From CAG-103 sp963627135 (GTDB lineage Bacteria > Bacillota > Clostridia > Oscillospirales > Oscillospiraceae), in NCBI GenBank assembly GCA_963627135.1, contig CAVFZY010000028.1, positions 1 to 9,716 on the forward strand: a DNA stretch of 9,716 nucleotides, in the 5' to 3' direction. Below, piece after piece: positions 1 through 7,146 of this stretch. Position 1 is the stretch's first letter. Each line of letters opens with the position of its first letter. The notes beneath the pieces were generated by a model. It did no database searches, was not told where the DNA came from, and saw only the letters and a list, made by a program, of their open reading frames with translations. Position numbers and translations under genes: made by a program.

Positions 1-69
1 CAGCAAGCCCTTTCGGTTGCTTGAACTATTTACGTTATAATATTTGTCTAACTTTTGGGGGTCACTTCA
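1..69. mobile_element. Terminal segment of an IS3-like insertion sequence (body outside the window)
   Basis: Read on the minus strand from 69 to 45, the sequence begins TGAAGTGACCCCCAAAAGTT and continues AGACA. This has the look of an IS3-family terminal inverted repeat (TG tip, a GACCCCC block, then AAAAGTTAGAC), as found in many Firmicutes. In that reading 69 is the outer tip and the element lies to the left. Bases 4-23 can fold weakly (CAAGC with GCTTG around a CC/GG pair and a TTTC loop), and AT-rich sequence with a TATAAT (36-41) lies between. No transposase is visible, and I cannot tell whether this is the left or right end. The assignment rests on remembered IS ends, not on a database match. 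Confidence 0.5.
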
Positions 70-105
70 CCCGGAGCATGCTCCGGGGCCTGCGGTCTTT
101 TGATA
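70..105. terminator. Truncated terminator palindrome beside the IS end
   Basis: Bases 70-87 form a perfect 18-base palindrome, CCCGGAGCATGCTCCGGG, able to fold as a 7-bp stem with a CATG loop. On the right it continues GGCCTGCGGTC followed by TTTT, as the descending arm of a much longer terminator would. The matching left arm is missing because the presumed IS tip starts at 69. This is probably the former terminator of the GNAT/SGNH pair. In its present form the minus-strand transcript has the short stem but no U tract after it. Confidence 0.5.
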
Positions 106-116
106 TGGGCCTGTCG

Positions 117-653
117 TTACGGCTCGGCGCCCAGCCACTTTTCCAGGCACACGAGTGCAACGCCGTCGATGCCATTGAAATTGCACGGTGCGATGGCCAC
201 CTCGCGAAAGCCGAGCGAGGTGTGCAGCCGCCGGGCGTTGGCGTTTTTCGCGTTCGTGTCGATGCGCAGTTCCGGGCAGCCGAGCGCGCGGGCCCGCTGC
301 TCATAAAAGCGCATGAACTGCGTCCCATAGCCATGCCCGGCCGCCGCCGGATCCACGACGAGCGTGTGCAGCACGAGCACCTGCTCCGGCGGCATGTCGT
401 GCGCCCACGGCACCTCGGCATACACCGGTACCTGCTCGCGGTTGATGCGCCCGGCGGCGTAGACGGTGCCGCCGTCGGCGAGCACGAACAGGTCCCCAGC
501 GTCGAGCCCGGCCTGCGCGGTCGCGCGCGTGGGGTACACGCCGCGCACCCAGCCGATGCTGACTTTCCCGGCCTCCTCGACCGTGTGGATCGCGTCATAG
601 ATCTCCTCGATGCGTGCAATGTCGTCCGCAGTTGCGGGTCGGATGTTCGTCAT
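117..653 (-). CDS. GNAT family N-acetyltransferase
   Basis: Predicted acetyl-CoA-dependent N-acetyltransferase of 178 residues, cytoplasmic, substrate unknown. The start at 653 is chosen because AGGAGG (662-667) lies 8 bases upstream. An in-frame ATG at 674 overlaps the upstream stop but has no comparable site and adds only seven residues. The N-terminus MTNIRPATADDIARI is the usual first strand and helix of GNAT proteins. Motif A is seen at about 96-115 (LHTLVVDP, then GHGYG at 106-110, the acetyl-CoA pyrophosphate loop). Motif B lies at about 133-149 (TNAKNANARRLHTSLGF). The length is normal for the family. It follows the SGNH hydrolase gene on the same strand with 17 bases between stop and start, so the two are probably co-transcribed. 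The family is clear; the substrate cannot be read from sequence. Confidence 0.88.
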   Translation of the reverse strand: MTNIRPATADDIARIEEIYDAIHTVEEAGKVSIGWVRGVYPTRATAQAGLDAGDLFVLADGGTVYAAGRINREQVPVYAEVPWAHDMPPEQVLVLHTLVVDPAAAGHGYGTQFMRFYEQRARALGCPELRIDTNAKNANARRLHTSLGFREVAIAPCNFNGIDGVALVCLEKWLGAEP

Positions 654-670
654 GTGTGCTGCCTCCTGTC

Positions 671-1891
671 TCATTTCGTAAAGATGTCCTCCGGGATCAG
701 CGCGGCGAGCGCCCGCTGCCCGGCCGGCGTGTGGTGCACGCCGTCGGTCGTGTAGGCGGGCACGAGCGCGTCCGGGTCGTCGGGGTCGGCCAGCGCGTCG
801 AGCGGGATGTACCCGTCAGCGGGGCAGTCCGCGCTCTGGAACCAGGCGTTGAGCTCCAGCCGCAGCGCGTCAAATTCCGGTGACCACTGGATGTCGTCCC
901 CGCGGCCGAAGAGGTTGCGCGTGTAGCCTTTCCACGGCGTGAGCTCGCAAAACCAGATGCGCACGCCCTGTGCGTGCGCCATGTCGGCGAGCGCGCGGTA
1001 GCCCGCCGTCATCTGCGCGAACGTGACCGGGGTCAGCAGCCCCTGCTTGCTCAGGCAGTGCGGGTGGATGAGATCATTGGCCCCCAGCTTGACGAGCACC
1101 ATGTCCGCGCCCGCCTGGCCGAGCACGTCGCGCCCGAAGCGCTTCACGCCCGCGCCGCCGAGGAGCTTTGCCGCGCGGCCCACGCCGTCGGCCACCAGCC
1201 GGTCGCCCTTGATGGCGGCCTGCGTCACGCTCACATTCCCGATGCAAGCCTTGCGCAGGCGCGCGGCCAGCAGGCGCGGCAGCTCGTTTGCCACGGTCGA
1301 GTCGCCGAAGATGACGCACGTGTGTGTCCCGGCCGGGGCCAGCACATCGACCTCCGTGAGCGCGGGGATGACCTCGTACGCGCCGGAGTCCGCTGTGTGC
1401 TGCATCGGCACGGCCATGTGCAGCATGGTGCGGCGCGTGCAGTTGCCGAGCTCGGCGTGGCTGCACCCACCGATGAGCCCGATCGTGCGCATGGCATTGA
1501 TGCCGCGGTAAAAGACCGTCACGGTCAGTGTCTGCCCGGCGGTGACCGGCAGCGCGGCCGCGTCGGACGTGCAGCTTGCCCCGGCGCCGATGCGCACGTG
1601 CGTCTGCCCGCCGAAGGTCACGGTGCGCAGCGTGGCGGGGTCGATGCCGCGCGCATCGTCCGTGCCGATGGCGACGGTGCAGGCCGCCACGTGCAGCGGC
1701 AGCACGCCGAAAATGTTCGAGAGCGTCAGCCGCACGTGCGTGCCGCCGGCCGTGAGCTGCACGGCCGTGCGCGCGGACACATCCGTCACGGCGACACCGA
1801 GCCGGTCGAGCACCCCGATCTCGGACAGGCTCGCGTCGATGGGGCTGGTGCTCCACGCACTGACCCAGCGGCGATCGGAAATGGGCTCCAT
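671..1891 (-). CDS. Two-domain SGNH/GDSL hydrolase (XynE-like), no signal peptide
   Basis: Predicted serine esterase, possibly an acetyl esterase or deacylase, of 406 residues. The start at 1891 is supported by GGAGGT (1901-1906) 9 bases upstream; an ATG at 1915 is upstream of this site and unlikely. Residues about 8-180 match the beta-rich N-terminal domain of XynE-like enzymes (RWVSAWSTSP, then VRLTLSNIFGVLPL). The SGNH core follows: block I FGDS with nucleophile Ser198, a block II glycine in IKGDRL (Gly229), block III GAND (Asn272), and block V DGVHH with catalytic Asp383 and His386. RFGRDVLGQAGADMVLV before block III is also typical. All four catalytic blocks are intact. Relatives are often secreted, but no hydrophobic N-terminal segment is present, which suggests a cytoplasmic enzyme. 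The class is firm; the substrate is unknown. Confidence 0.88.
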   Translation of the reverse strand: MEPISDRRWVSAWSTSPIDASLSEIGVLDRLGVAVTDVSARTAVQLTAGGTHVRLTLSNIFGVLPLHVAACTVAIGTDDARGIDPATLRTVTFGGQTHVRIGAGASCTSDAAALPVTAGQTLTVTVFYRGINAMRTIGLIGGCSHAELGNCTRRTMLHMAVPMQHTADSGAYEVIPALTEVDVLAPAGTHTCVIFGDSTVANELPRLLAARLRKACIGNVSVTQAAIKGDRLVADGVGRAAKLLGGAGVKRFGRDVLGQAGADMVLVKLGANDLIHPHCLSKQGLLTPVTFAQMTAGYRALADMAHAQGVRIWFCELTPWKGYTRNLFGRGDDIQWSPEFDALRLELNAWFQSADCPADGYIPLDALADPDDPDALVPAYTTDGVHHTPAGQRALAALIPEDIFTK

Positions 1892-1928
1892 GGATCGGAC
1901 ACCTCCCGGAAACATTCAGAGTGTTTAA

Positions 1929-1957
1929 AAGGTAATGCATCCCGCCTGAAAAGTCAA
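1929..1957 (-). promoter_or_regulatory. Candidate promoter of the SGNH hydrolase-GNAT pair
   Basis: On the minus strand TTGACT (1952-1957) is followed after 17 bases by TACCTT (1929-1934). The -35 is near consensus and the -10 is weak. It sits between the terminator of the lepA unit (1972-2000) and the hydrolase start, where a promoter is expected. Confidence 0.42.
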
Positions 1958-1971
1958 GCGGCGCGAAAACG

Positions 1972-2000
1972 AAAAACCGGCAGAGCGTCCGCTCTGCCGG
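1972..2000 (-). terminator. Intrinsic terminator of the XRE-lepA-FakA-domain unit
   Basis: A perfect 10-bp stem, CCGGCAGAGC (1977-1986) with GCTCTGCCGG (1991-2000) around a 4-base loop. On the minus strand it is followed by TTTTT (1972-1976) and then CGTTTTC. It lies 18 bases after the stop of the 83-residue gene. Confidence 0.93.
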
Positions 2001-2017
2001 TCTCTGCGTCCGGAAGA

Positions 2018-2269
2018 TCAGCCGTGCAGGCCGTTTTCCTGGCGCTCCATGTTTTCGATGACGACGTCGTGAATGTCGCCCAGGCCCGCGCAGTATTCGA
2101 GCACCTTCCAGGGCGTGTTCGTGTGGAAGTGGATCTTGATGAGGTCCTCATCGCCGACGGCCAGCAGGCAGTCGCCCGCGATATTCTGCAGGATATAGTC
2201 GTGGATGGCGTCCTCGTCGAGGCCGTGGCCCTCGATGAGCAGCTGGGTGTCAAAACGGAATTCGAGCAT
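2018..2269 (-). CDS. Small stand-alone FakA/YloV middle-domain protein (DAK family)
   Basis: A complete 83-residue protein. Its sequence follows the domain located after the DAK2 kinase domain in FakA/YloV, the ATP-dependent fatty acid kinase subunit. Residues 5-12 (RFDTQLLI) fit the first strand, and 39-59 (GDEDLIKIHFHTNTPWKVLEY) followed by DVVIENMERQ (68-77) fit the HxHTN and IENMREQ signature of that family. The kinase domain and the rest of FakA are absent, so kinase activity is not expected. Small clostridial proteins of this kind are, from memory, annotated as kinase to dihydroxyacetone kinase. The start has AGGAGG (2279-2284) 9 bases upstream, overlapping the lepA stop, and the gap to lepA is 14 bases, so it is probably co-translated with lepA. 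It is a whole gene with its own terminator rather than a fragment. Function unknown. Confidence 0.83.
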   Translation of the reverse strand: MLEFRFDTQLLIEGHGLDEDAIHDYILQNIAGDCLLAVGDEDLIKIHFHTNTPWKVLEYCAGLGDIHDVVIENMERQENGLHG

Positions 2270-2283
2270 GGGTTGTGTCCTCC

Positions 2284-4082
<1,799 letters not shown>

Positions 4083-4086
<4 letters not shown>

Positions 4087-4394
4087 AGGGCAATCTCCTC
4101 CAGTGCGGTCTCGGCGCGGTCGGCGGCGGTGCGCACGTCCTGCACGAGCACGCGCAGCGCCTCGAGCTGTTCGGGCGTGCACGCCGGGCTCGGCGCCCGG
4201 CCGAGCAGAAAGTCCGCGCTCACGCCGTAGTAGTCGCACGCCCGGCACACGAACGCCAGCCCCGGCTCGCGCGCGCCGTTTTCGTAGTGGGACAGCAGCG
4301 CCTGGCTGATTTTCAAATCGGCTGCGACCTTGCGCTGGGACAGCCCGCGCGCATGGCGCAGCTCCGACATGACGGCAGCAAAATTGCGTTCCAT
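4083..4394 (-). CDS. XRE family helix-turn-helix regulator upstream of lepA
   Basis: A 103-residue DNA-binding protein. Residues about 6-66 form the HTH_3/Cro-C1 fold: MSELRHARGLSQRKVAADLKI, then SQALLSHYENGAREP as the recognition helix region, closing with YYGVSADFLLGR, the common end of XRE domains. Residues 70-103 (EQLEALRVLVQDV, then RAETALEEIAL) look like an amphipathic helix suited to dimerisation. AGGAGGT (4400-4406) is 5 bases before the ATG. The gene is first in a minus-strand unit and its TGA overlaps the lepA ATG. It may regulate its own promoter, and possibly pta across the gap, but no clear operator palindrome is visible. No phage or toxin-antitoxin gene lies next to it. The family is certain; targets are unknown. 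Confidence 0.9.
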
Positions 4395-4430
4395 GTCGCA
4401 CCTCCTGTAACATTCATGATAACGGACTGT

Positions 4431-4459
4431 ATTTTACCACGCCCGCGCCCAAACGGCAA
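4431..4459 (-). promoter_or_regulatory. Promoter of the XRE-lepA unit
   Basis: On the minus strand TTGCCG (4454-4459) is followed after 17 bases by TAAAAT (4431-4436). The -10 is preceded by TGG, an extended -10. Transcription would begin at about 4424, giving a leader of about 30 bases before the XRE start. Confidence 0.65.
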
Positions 4460-4488
4460 CAACCTCTTTATAAAATCGCGCGCAAGAC

Positions 4489-4517
4489 TTGAAAAACGTC
4501 GCCTGTGGTGTTACACT
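4489..4517 (+). promoter_or_regulatory. Promoter of pta
   Basis: TTGAAA (4489-4494), a 17-base spacer and TACACT (4512-4517), preceded by TGT, an extended -10. The predicted start is near 4524, giving a leader of about 57 bases. The -35 elements of this promoter and the divergent lepA promoter are 29 bases apart. Confidence 0.68.
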
Positions 4518-4532
4518 GTTATTTATGAAACC

Positions 4533-4564
4533 ATGTTCACGAAAAACAGAAAATAGATGAACAT
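4533..4564 (+). promoter_or_regulatory. Inverted repeat in the pta leader
   Basis: ATGTTCA (4533-4539) and TGAACAT (4558-4564) are perfect 7-base inverted arms separated by 18 A-rich bases. They lie between the predicted pta transcription start and its ribosome binding site at 4568-4572. They could form a leader hairpin just before the site or be two half-sites for a DNA-binding protein. The arms are short, so a chance origin remains possible. Confidence 0.35.
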
Positions 4565-4580
4565 ATTGGAGGAAAACACC

Positions 4581-5582
4581 ATGTTTGAAAATCTGGTTGA
4601 AGTTCTCAAAGCCAATCCGCGCAAGATCGTCTACACCGAGGGCACCGATGCCCGCATCCTCGAGTCTGCTGCTCGCCTGAAGCAGGGCGGCTTCCTGACG
4701 CCGATCCTCGTCGGCAATGTGGACGATGTGAAGGCGGCGGCCAAGGCCGGCAGCTTCGACATCGAGGGGCTCGAGATCATCGACCCTGCCAACTATGACA
4801 AGATGGACGAGATGGCCCAGTGCATGTTTGACCTGCGCAAGGGCAAAATGACCATGGAGGACGTCCGCGCCAACCTCCAGAAGGGCAACTACTTCGGCAC
4901 TATGCTCGTGAAGATGGGTGTGGCCGACGCGCTGCTCGGCGGCGCAACCTACTCCACTGCGGACACCGTCCGTCCGGCGCTGCAGCTCATCAAGACCAAG
5001 AAGGGCGCCCACCTCGTGAGCTCCTGCTTCATCATGGTCCGCGGCGACGAGATGCTTGTCATGGGCGACTGCGCCATCAACATTGACTATCAGGACAACG
5101 TCGACAAGGCCACCGGCGAGGTTACGTTTTCGGCTGCGCAGAAGCTGGCCGAGGTCGCCATCGAGACTGCCAAGACTGCCGAGATCTTCGGCATCGACCC
5201 GAAAGTTGCCATGCTGAGCTTTTCCACCAAGGGCTCCGGCAAGGGCGGCACGGTTGCGCTCAGCCACGATGCCACCGTCATCGCCAAGGAGCTCGCGCCC
5301 GAGCTGAAGATCGACGGCGAGATGCAGTTCGACGCGGCCGTCTCCCCGGTCGTCGGCCAGCTGAAGTTCCCCGGCTCCCCGGTCGCGGGCCACGCCAACA
5401 CCTTCATCTTCCCGTGCATCGAGGCTGGCAACATCGGCTATAAGATCGCGCAGCGTCTCGGCGGCTTCGCGGCCTACGGCCCGATCCTGCAGGGCCTGAA
5501 CGCCCCGATCAACGACCTGTCCCGCGGCTGCGACGCTGAGGAAGTCTACCAGATGTCCATCATCACGGCGGCTCTGGCCTGA
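4581..5582 (+). CDS. pta: Phosphate acetyltransferase
   Basis: Interconverts acetyl-CoA plus phosphate with acetyl phosphate plus CoA, the first step of acetate formation and ATP gain by acetate kinase. It has 333 residues, the length of the short clostridial enzyme made only of the PTA_PTB catalytic domain. Family signatures are RKIVYTEGTDARIL (14-27), YFGTMLVKMGVADALLGGAT (104-123), MGDCAIN (161-167), MLSFSTKGSGKG (211-222) and the C-terminal INDLSRGC (310-317). Ser314-Arg315 match the conserved active-site pair. The start at 4581 has GGAGG (4568-4572) 8 bases upstream; an in-frame ATG at 4557 lies before that site and is rejected. Glu321 stands where the proposed catalytic Asp usually is. 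ackA is not in the window. A strong terminator follows. Codon choice looks like that of a highly expressed gene. Confidence 0.97.
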   Translation: MFENLVEVLKANPRKIVYTEGTDARILESAARLKQGGFLTPILVGNVDDVKAAAKAGSFDIEGLEIIDPANYDKMDEMAQCMFDLRKGKMTMEDVRANLQKGNYFGTMLVKMGVADALLGGATYSTADTVRPALQLIKTKKGAHLVSSCFIMVRGDEMLVMGDCAINIDYQDNVDKATGEVTFSAAQKLAEVAIETAKTAEIFGIDPKVAMLSFSTKGSGKGGTVALSHDATVIAKELAPELKIDGEMQFDAAVSPVVGQLKFPGSPVAGHANTFIFPCIEAGNIGYKIAQRLGGFAAYGPILQGLNAPINDLSRGCDAEEVYQMSIITAALA

Positions 5583-5606
5583 TCGGTTTTCGTCCAAAAC
5601 ATGTTT

Positions 5607-5640
5607 CCGGCGCTGTTAAAGATAACAGCGCCGGTTTTTT
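5607..5640 (+). terminator. Intrinsic terminator after pta
   Basis: A perfect 12-bp stem, CCGGCGCTGTTA (5607-5618) with TAACAGCGCCGG (5623-5634), an AAGA loop and a run of six T (5635-5640). It starts 24 bases after the pta stop. Confidence 0.95.
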
Positions 5641-5657
5641 GAAAGGGGAGAGCGCCT

Positions 5658-6107
5658 GTGGAGCGCGAGGAGTATATGCACGCGGCACTCGCGCTCGCGC
5701 AGGAGGCGGCGGCCGATGGCGAGGTGCCGGTCGGCTGTGTGATCACCGACGGCGCGGGCCACATCATCGGCCGCGGCCGCAACCGCCGCGAGCGGACGCA
5801 CCGGGCCGACGCCCACGCCGAGATGGAGGCCATCGCCGAGGCATGCCGCGCGCGCGGCACGTGGCGGCTCGACGGCTGCACGCTCTATGTCACGCTCGAG
5901 CCGTGCCCCATGTGCGCCGGGGCGATCATCAACGCCCGCGTGCCGGTCGTTGTTTACGGCGCGAAAGAGCCAAACTTCGGCTCCTGCGGCAGCGTGCTCA
6001 ACCTCTTTGAGGAGCGCTACGGCCACCACCCCGCCATCTACGGCGGCGTGCTGGCGGACGCGTGCGCGGACGTGCTGCGCGCGTTCTTCGGCGGTTTGCG
6101 CGGATAA
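5658..6107 (+). CDS. tadA: tRNA-specific adenosine deaminase
   Basis: Zinc-dependent deaminase that converts A34 to inosine in the tRNA-Arg(ACG) anticodon, an essential decoding step in most bacteria. The protein has 149 residues, normal for TadA. The zinc and catalytic motifs are HAE (His53, Glu55) and PCPMC (Cys83, Cys86), with EVPVGCVI (22-29) and RNRRE (41-45) as expected. GAKEPNFGSCGSVLNL (101-116) is the usual TadA substrate-binding region and favours TadA over cytidine or guanine deaminases. The start is a GTG at 5658 with AAAGGGGAG (5642-5650) 7 bases upstream. That site begins two bases after the T run of the pta terminator and no promoter is visible between them, so transcription may depend on read-through. 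It converges on the glycosyltransferase gene. Confidence 0.96.
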   Translation: MEREEYMHAALALAQEAAADGEVPVGCVITDGAGHIIGRGRNRRERTHRADAHAEMEAIAEACRARGTWRLDGCTLYVTLEPCPMCAGAIINARVPVVVYGAKEPNFGSCGSVLNLFEERYGHHPAIYGGVLADACADVLRAFFGGLRG

Positions 6108-6143
6108 AAAACATGCGTCCCGAAAGCTCGGAACGCATGTTTT
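6108..6143. terminator. Bidirectional terminator between tadA and the glycosyltransferase
   Basis: AAAACATGCGT (6108-6118) pairs with ACGCATGTTTT (6133-6143). Inside are one C/A mismatch, CCGA (6120-6123) with TCGG (6128-6131) and an AAGC loop. A tracts and T tracts flank both sides, so it can stop transcripts from both convergent genes. The glycosyltransferase stop begins at the next base. Confidence 0.9.
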
Positions 6144-6947
6144 CTATTTCTGTATCTCCTGCATCAGCTCGTGATAAAACACGTCGAGCACGCCGACATA
6201 GTGCGGCTTCCACGGCTTGAGCCGGCCACAGTAGTGGATGATGACCGTGTGCGCACGCACCCAGTCGAGATCGACCGGGACGTTTCGCAGCTCCGCGTTG
6301 TGCAGCGCGAGGATGCGGTCGCTGAGATTATAGACCATGCTGTCGAGCAGGTGCACCCGGTCGCCGTAGAGCGCGGTGAGAATGTCCTGATCCGGCAGCA
6401 GGAACACGTCCTGCTTCTCGTCGGCGAAGGCGCGCACGCGCTCCATGTCCAGATCGGCGCGCAGGGCGGGGAGGTTATACAGCAGCACGCCGGTGTTGAT
6501 GTACGGTGCCGCCTCGTCCATGCCCAGTCGCGCGGCGTTGAGCTTTTCAAGCAGCTTGCGCGTGTGCGTGCAGGCCATGAAGTACGCATCGCCAAACGGC
6601 GTGGCGTACAGCGTCGTCAGCGGGTTGATAACGATCGTGTCCGCGTCGAGATAGAGGATGCGCTCGAGTGTGTCCGGCAGCAGCAGGGGCGCCGCGATGC
6701 GGTAATAGATCTGGCGCGGGTAGCGTTTCGACTCCGGAAAGCCGTCGAACATCGCGGGGTCGACGAACACGAAGTGGAAGCCCACGTCCGGCAGCGCCGC
6801 GCGGATGTCTGCCTCGTCGCCGTCCGTGAGGTCGGAGTGCAGAATGAACACCTCGTAGTGGCTCGCGCCGCCGTGCAGCAGTATGCTGCGCATGCAGTTG
6901 AGAAATGTGGGGATATAGCCCCCGTTGATCGCAAAGAGCAGGTTCAT
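6144..6947 (-). CDS. Glycosyltransferase family 8 protein
   Basis: Predicted retaining, metal-dependent glycosyltransferase of 267 residues that moves a sugar from a nucleotide-sugar donor, typically UDP-glucose or UDP-galactose, to a cell-surface polysaccharide or similar acceptor. The N-terminus MNLLFAINGGYIPTFLNCMR is the usual first strand and helix. The metal-binding DxD is in ILYLDADTIV (Asp101, Asp103). PYINTGVLLYNL (148-159), DQDIL (187-191) and HYCGRLKPW (238-246, the HxxGxxKPW motif) complete the GT8 pattern. The start at 6947 has AGGAGGT (6954-6960) 6 bases upstream; the longer open frame to 7040 shows no family resemblance. There is no signal peptide or membrane segment. It stands alone, not in a visible polysaccharide cluster, and I found no convincing promoter in the 199-base gap upstream. 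Donor and acceptor are unknown. Confidence 0.92.
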   Translation of the reverse strand: MNLLFAINGGYIPTFLNCMRSILLHGGASHYEVFILHSDLTDGDEADIRAALPDVGFHFVFVDPAMFDGFPESKRYPRQIYYRIAAPLLLPDTLERILYLDADTIVINPLTTLYATPFGDAYFMACTHTRKLLEKLNAARLGMDEAAPYINTGVLLYNLPALRADLDMERVRAFADEKQDVFLLPDQDILTALYGDRVHLLDSMVYNLSDRILALHNAELRNVPVDLDWVRAHTVIIHYCGRLKPWKPHYVGVLDVFYHELMQEIQK

Positions 6948-7066
6948 AGCGGTACCTCCTTGAGCTGGCGGCGTGAGACGCTCAGAAAACTTACGCGCAA
7001 GTGTAGTGAAATAGAGCCGCAGGGGCGCTCGAGGGGGCATGGCCCGCCTCGGATCGGATCAATTGC

Positions 7067-7095
7067 TAAAAAACCTTGATTTTCAAGGTTTTTTA
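7067..7095. terminator. A/T-flanked hairpin, likely terminator of the phosphoribosyltransferase gene
   Basis: TAAAAAACCTTGA (7067-7079) and TCAAGGTTTTTTA (7083-7095) are perfect 13-base arms around a TTT loop. Six A and six T flank a CCTTGA/TCAAGG core, so it can act in either direction. For the minus-strand phosphoribosyltransferase gene it is the second hairpin met and the one followed by a U run. The core is less GC-rich than other terminators here. Confidence 0.72.
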
Positions 7096-7097
7096 AC

Positions 7098-7133
7098 GGC
7101 ACGCGGGCGCTGCCAATGCAGCGCCCGCGTGCC
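7098..7133. terminator. Strong GC hairpin downstream of the phosphoribosyltransferase gene
   Basis: Perfect 16-base arms, GGCACGCGGGCGCTGC (7098-7113) and GCAGCGCCCGCGTGCC (7118-7133), around a CAAT loop. It starts 13 bases after the minus-strand stop at 7147. No T run follows directly on either strand; on the minus strand the next hairpin follows at once. It may help termination or protect the 3' end of the mRNA. Confidence 0.68.
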
Positions 7134-7146
7134 CTATACGGCCCAA

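Noticed and set aside
21..41. Plus-strand promoter TTGAAC/TATAAT near the left edge
   Set aside because: The spacing is only 9 bases and no plus-strand gene follows; the AT-rich stretch is better explained as part of the IS end.
4411..4427. Imperfect repeat GTTATCATGAATGTTAC upstream of the XRE gene as an operator
   Set aside because: Only the TCATGA core is palindromic; the outer parts do not match as inverted arms, so it is too weak to call.
4489..4505. Possible CcpA (cre) site overlapping the pta -35
   Set aside because: The sequence TTGAAAAACGTCGCC misses the central conserved C/G positions of the cre consensus.
6961..6984. TGAGC/GCTCA pairing next to the glycosyltransferase ribosome binding site
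   Set aside because: Five base pairs with a 14-base loop is not distinguishable from chance in GC-rich DNA.
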